22,679 nt of DNA, taken from the NCBI GenBank assembly GCA_021786265.1, contig JAJYNP010000116.1:1-22679 (forward strand). Reading direction: 5' to 3'. Numbering within the stretch: the stretch's first letter is position 1; the number at the start of each line of letters is the position of its first letter. Origin of the DNA: Chloroflexota bacterium (GTDB lineage: Bacteria; Chloroflexota; Limnocylindria; Limnocylindrales; CSP1-4). Below, in pieces: positions 21,513 through 22,679 of the stretch. A program made the position numbers and the translations under genes. The notes below the pieces were generated by a model, which saw only the letters and a program-made list of their open reading frames with translations, searched no databases and was not told the origin of the DNA.

Positions 21513-21528
21513 GTAACCGGTGGGTTAC
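21513..21528 (-). repeat. Small inverted repeat spanning the lipoprotein stop codon
   Basis: GTAACC and GGTTAC form a 6-bp stem with a 4-base loop, and the TAA stop of the lipoprotein gene lies within it. It sits just before the larger 13-bp hairpin. Confidence 0.4.
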
Positions 21529-22679
21529 TTGGGGATGGTCGTCGGCGGGACGATCGCCCCGCTCTTGATCTGGTCGGCGACCTGCTGGACCTGGGTGACG
21601 ATGTCAGCCGGAACGGCGCTGTTCGGCGGCGCGAAACCGGTGGCGCCGTTCTGCAGTGAGAACTCGTTGTCGCCGCCCTTGAAGGTGTTGTTCATGGTGT
21701 TCTGGATGGTGAGGAAGACGGCGACGTCGACCTTCTTGATCGCGCTGGTGATGATCGTCGCCGGGGCGACGTAGTTCTGGTCGGCGTCAACGCCGATCCC
21801 GTAGACGTTCTTGTCGACGGCCGCCTGCAGGTACCCGAGACCGCTGGAGCCGGCGACCTGGAAGAGGATCGTGGAGCCACGAGAGATGTGGTTGAGTCCG
21901 ATGCTCTTGCCGATGGTCTGGTCGGTGAACGACTGCGAGTACCCGCCGAGGATCGTGACGGAGGGATCGGCCGCCTTGGCGCCGGCGATGTACCCGGCGA
22001 TGTAGCGGTCGACCGGCGGGATCGCGAGGCCGCCCATGTAGCTGATCGTGTTGGACGTGGCCGCGCCGACCTTGCCCTTCTCCATCAGGCCGGCCATGTA
22101 GCCGACGAGGTAGCCGGACTCCTGCTCGTGGAAGAACAGGTTGGCGACGTTGGGCAGGTTGACCGTGTTGCCCTTGGCGTCAGCCGGCGCGGTGTCGATC
22201 GCGGCGAACTTGATGTTCGGGTACTGCTGCGCGACGGTGTAGACGGCGTTCGCCATCAGGAAGCCAACCGCGATGACCAGGTTGTCGCCCTTCTGGGCGA
22301 AGGTGGTCAGGTTCGGCACGTACTGCGACTGCTCGGACGACTGGATCACGTCCACCGTCGCGCCGAGCTGGCACTGGGCCTGCTGCAGGCCGAGGTACGC
22401 CAGGTGGTTGAAGCTCTTGTCGTTCAGACCCCCAACGTCGGTGACGAGGCCGACCTTGAAGTTGGGGTTCGCGGCCACGCAGCTGGCCGCTGCGCTGGCT
22501 CCCGGGCTGGCGACGGCGGCCTGGCTCGCGGGCGCCGCCGCGGAGGCGGCGGCGGAGGGCGCGGCAGCCGAGGCGGGTGCGGCGGCCGAGGCAGGAGCCT
22601 GGGTGGCCGCGCCGCTCGAGCAGGCGACCAGGAGCAATGCCGTCAGGGACGCGACCACGGCCGTGGAACGAAATGTGCG
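21525..22679 (-). CDS. BMP-family substrate-binding lipoprotein (5' partial)
   Basis: This extracytoplasmic binding protein captures nucleosides or related compounds for the downstream ABC permeases. A hydrophobic signal segment ends in the lipobox LLLVAC, so the mature protein starts with a lipidated cysteine. A 45-residue Ala/Ser/Pro-rich tether follows. The BMP domain starts FKVGLVTDVGGLNDKSFNHLAYLGLQQA. It continues with NLVIAVGFLMANAV and QESGYLVGYMAGLMEKGKVGAA. Further on are YIAGYIAGAKAADPS, FQVAGSSGLGYLQAA and GIGVDADQNY. The frame is open to the window edge with seven basic/hydroxyl-rich codons (RTFRSTA) before the in-frame GTG at 22658. The true start therefore most likely lies just outside the window. 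It is first in the importer operon. Confidence 0.93.
   Translation of the reverse strand, partial: RTFRSTAVVASLTALLLVACSSGAATQAPASAAAPASAAAPSAAASAAAPASQAAVASPGASAAASCVAANPNFKVGLVTDVGGLNDKSFNHLAYLGLQQAQCQLGATVDVIQSSEQSQYVPNLTTFAQKGDNLVIAVGFLMANAVYTVAQQYPNIKFAAIDTAPADAKGNTVNLPNVANLFFHEQESGYLVGYMAGLMEKGKVGAATSNTISYMGGLAIPPVDRYIAGYIAGAKAADPSVTILGGYSQSFTDQTIGKSIGLNHISRGSTILFQVAGSSGLGYLQAAVDKNVYGIGVDADQNYVAPATIITSAIKKVDVAVFLTIQNTMNNTFKGGDNEFSLQNGATGFAPPNSAVPADIVTQVQQVADQIKSGAIVPPTTIPK

Overview
The window is a very GC-rich bacterial chromosome fragment. Its codon third positions are almost all G or C, which is why nearly every real gene has long open shadows on the other strand. The gene content, GTG starts and -10-like hexamers just upstream of start codons fit a Chloroflexota (Limnocylindria-like) or actinobacterial genome. 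That placement is inference; there is no rRNA or other marker here. No tRNA, rRNA, CRISPR array, transposase, integrase or phage gene was seen.

Layout. (1) 1-4693, plus strand: a 5'-truncated CLC chloride channel/antiporter with CBS and RCK_C domains, then an MgtA-type P-type Mg2+ ATPase with a leaderless-looking start. (2) 4665-6412, minus strand: an ECF sigma factor and a co-translated membrane-anchored anti-sigma-like protein whose extracytoplasmic part is a duplicated module. It converges on and overlaps the mgtA tail. (3) 6818-7168: a small dimeric alpha-beta-barrel (ABM-like) protein. (4) 7326-9810, minus strand: a compact operon of an ArsR-type repressor, DUF302 protein, CPWC glutaredoxin, stand-alone GroES, DsrE-like protein and a CPLC-motif membrane protein. 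A well-formed promoter with an inverted repeat lies upstream of it. (5) 10289-10804, plus strand: an unrecognised 171-aa protein. (6) 10805-11271: a convergent intergenic region made almost wholly of three repeat families. (7) 11272-15282, minus strand: DNA polymerase III alpha subunit (DnaE1) with a long Gly/Ala-rich insert before its C-terminal domain. (8) 15283-15980: a non-coding region with a 71-bp tandem duplication, a 14-bp triplication and alternative hairpins. (9) 15981-16688, plus strand: an AIM24-family protein. (10) 16770-22679, minus strand: a BMP-family (nucleoside/simple-sugar) ABC uptake operon of lipoprotein, two permeases and a double ATPase, followed by an EamA/DMT exporter. 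The lipoprotein gene is cut by the window end.

How they work together. The CLC and MgtA genes form an ion-homeostasis pair. The sigma and anti-sigma genes are a signalling pair coupled by a GTGA overlap. The ArsR operon looks like a thiol or reactive-sulfur response unit: a two-cysteine repressor controls several small cysteine-containing proteins plus GroES. The ABC operon is a complete importer, with ATGA overlaps linking its permeases and ATPase and a strong hairpin separating the lipoprotein gene from the rest.

The least explained points are the composition of the ArsR operon, the duplicated anti-sigma ectodomain, two short upstream ORFs whose stops overlap the next gene's start (before dnaE and before the CPLC membrane protein), and the repeat-packed intergenic regions beside dnaE.
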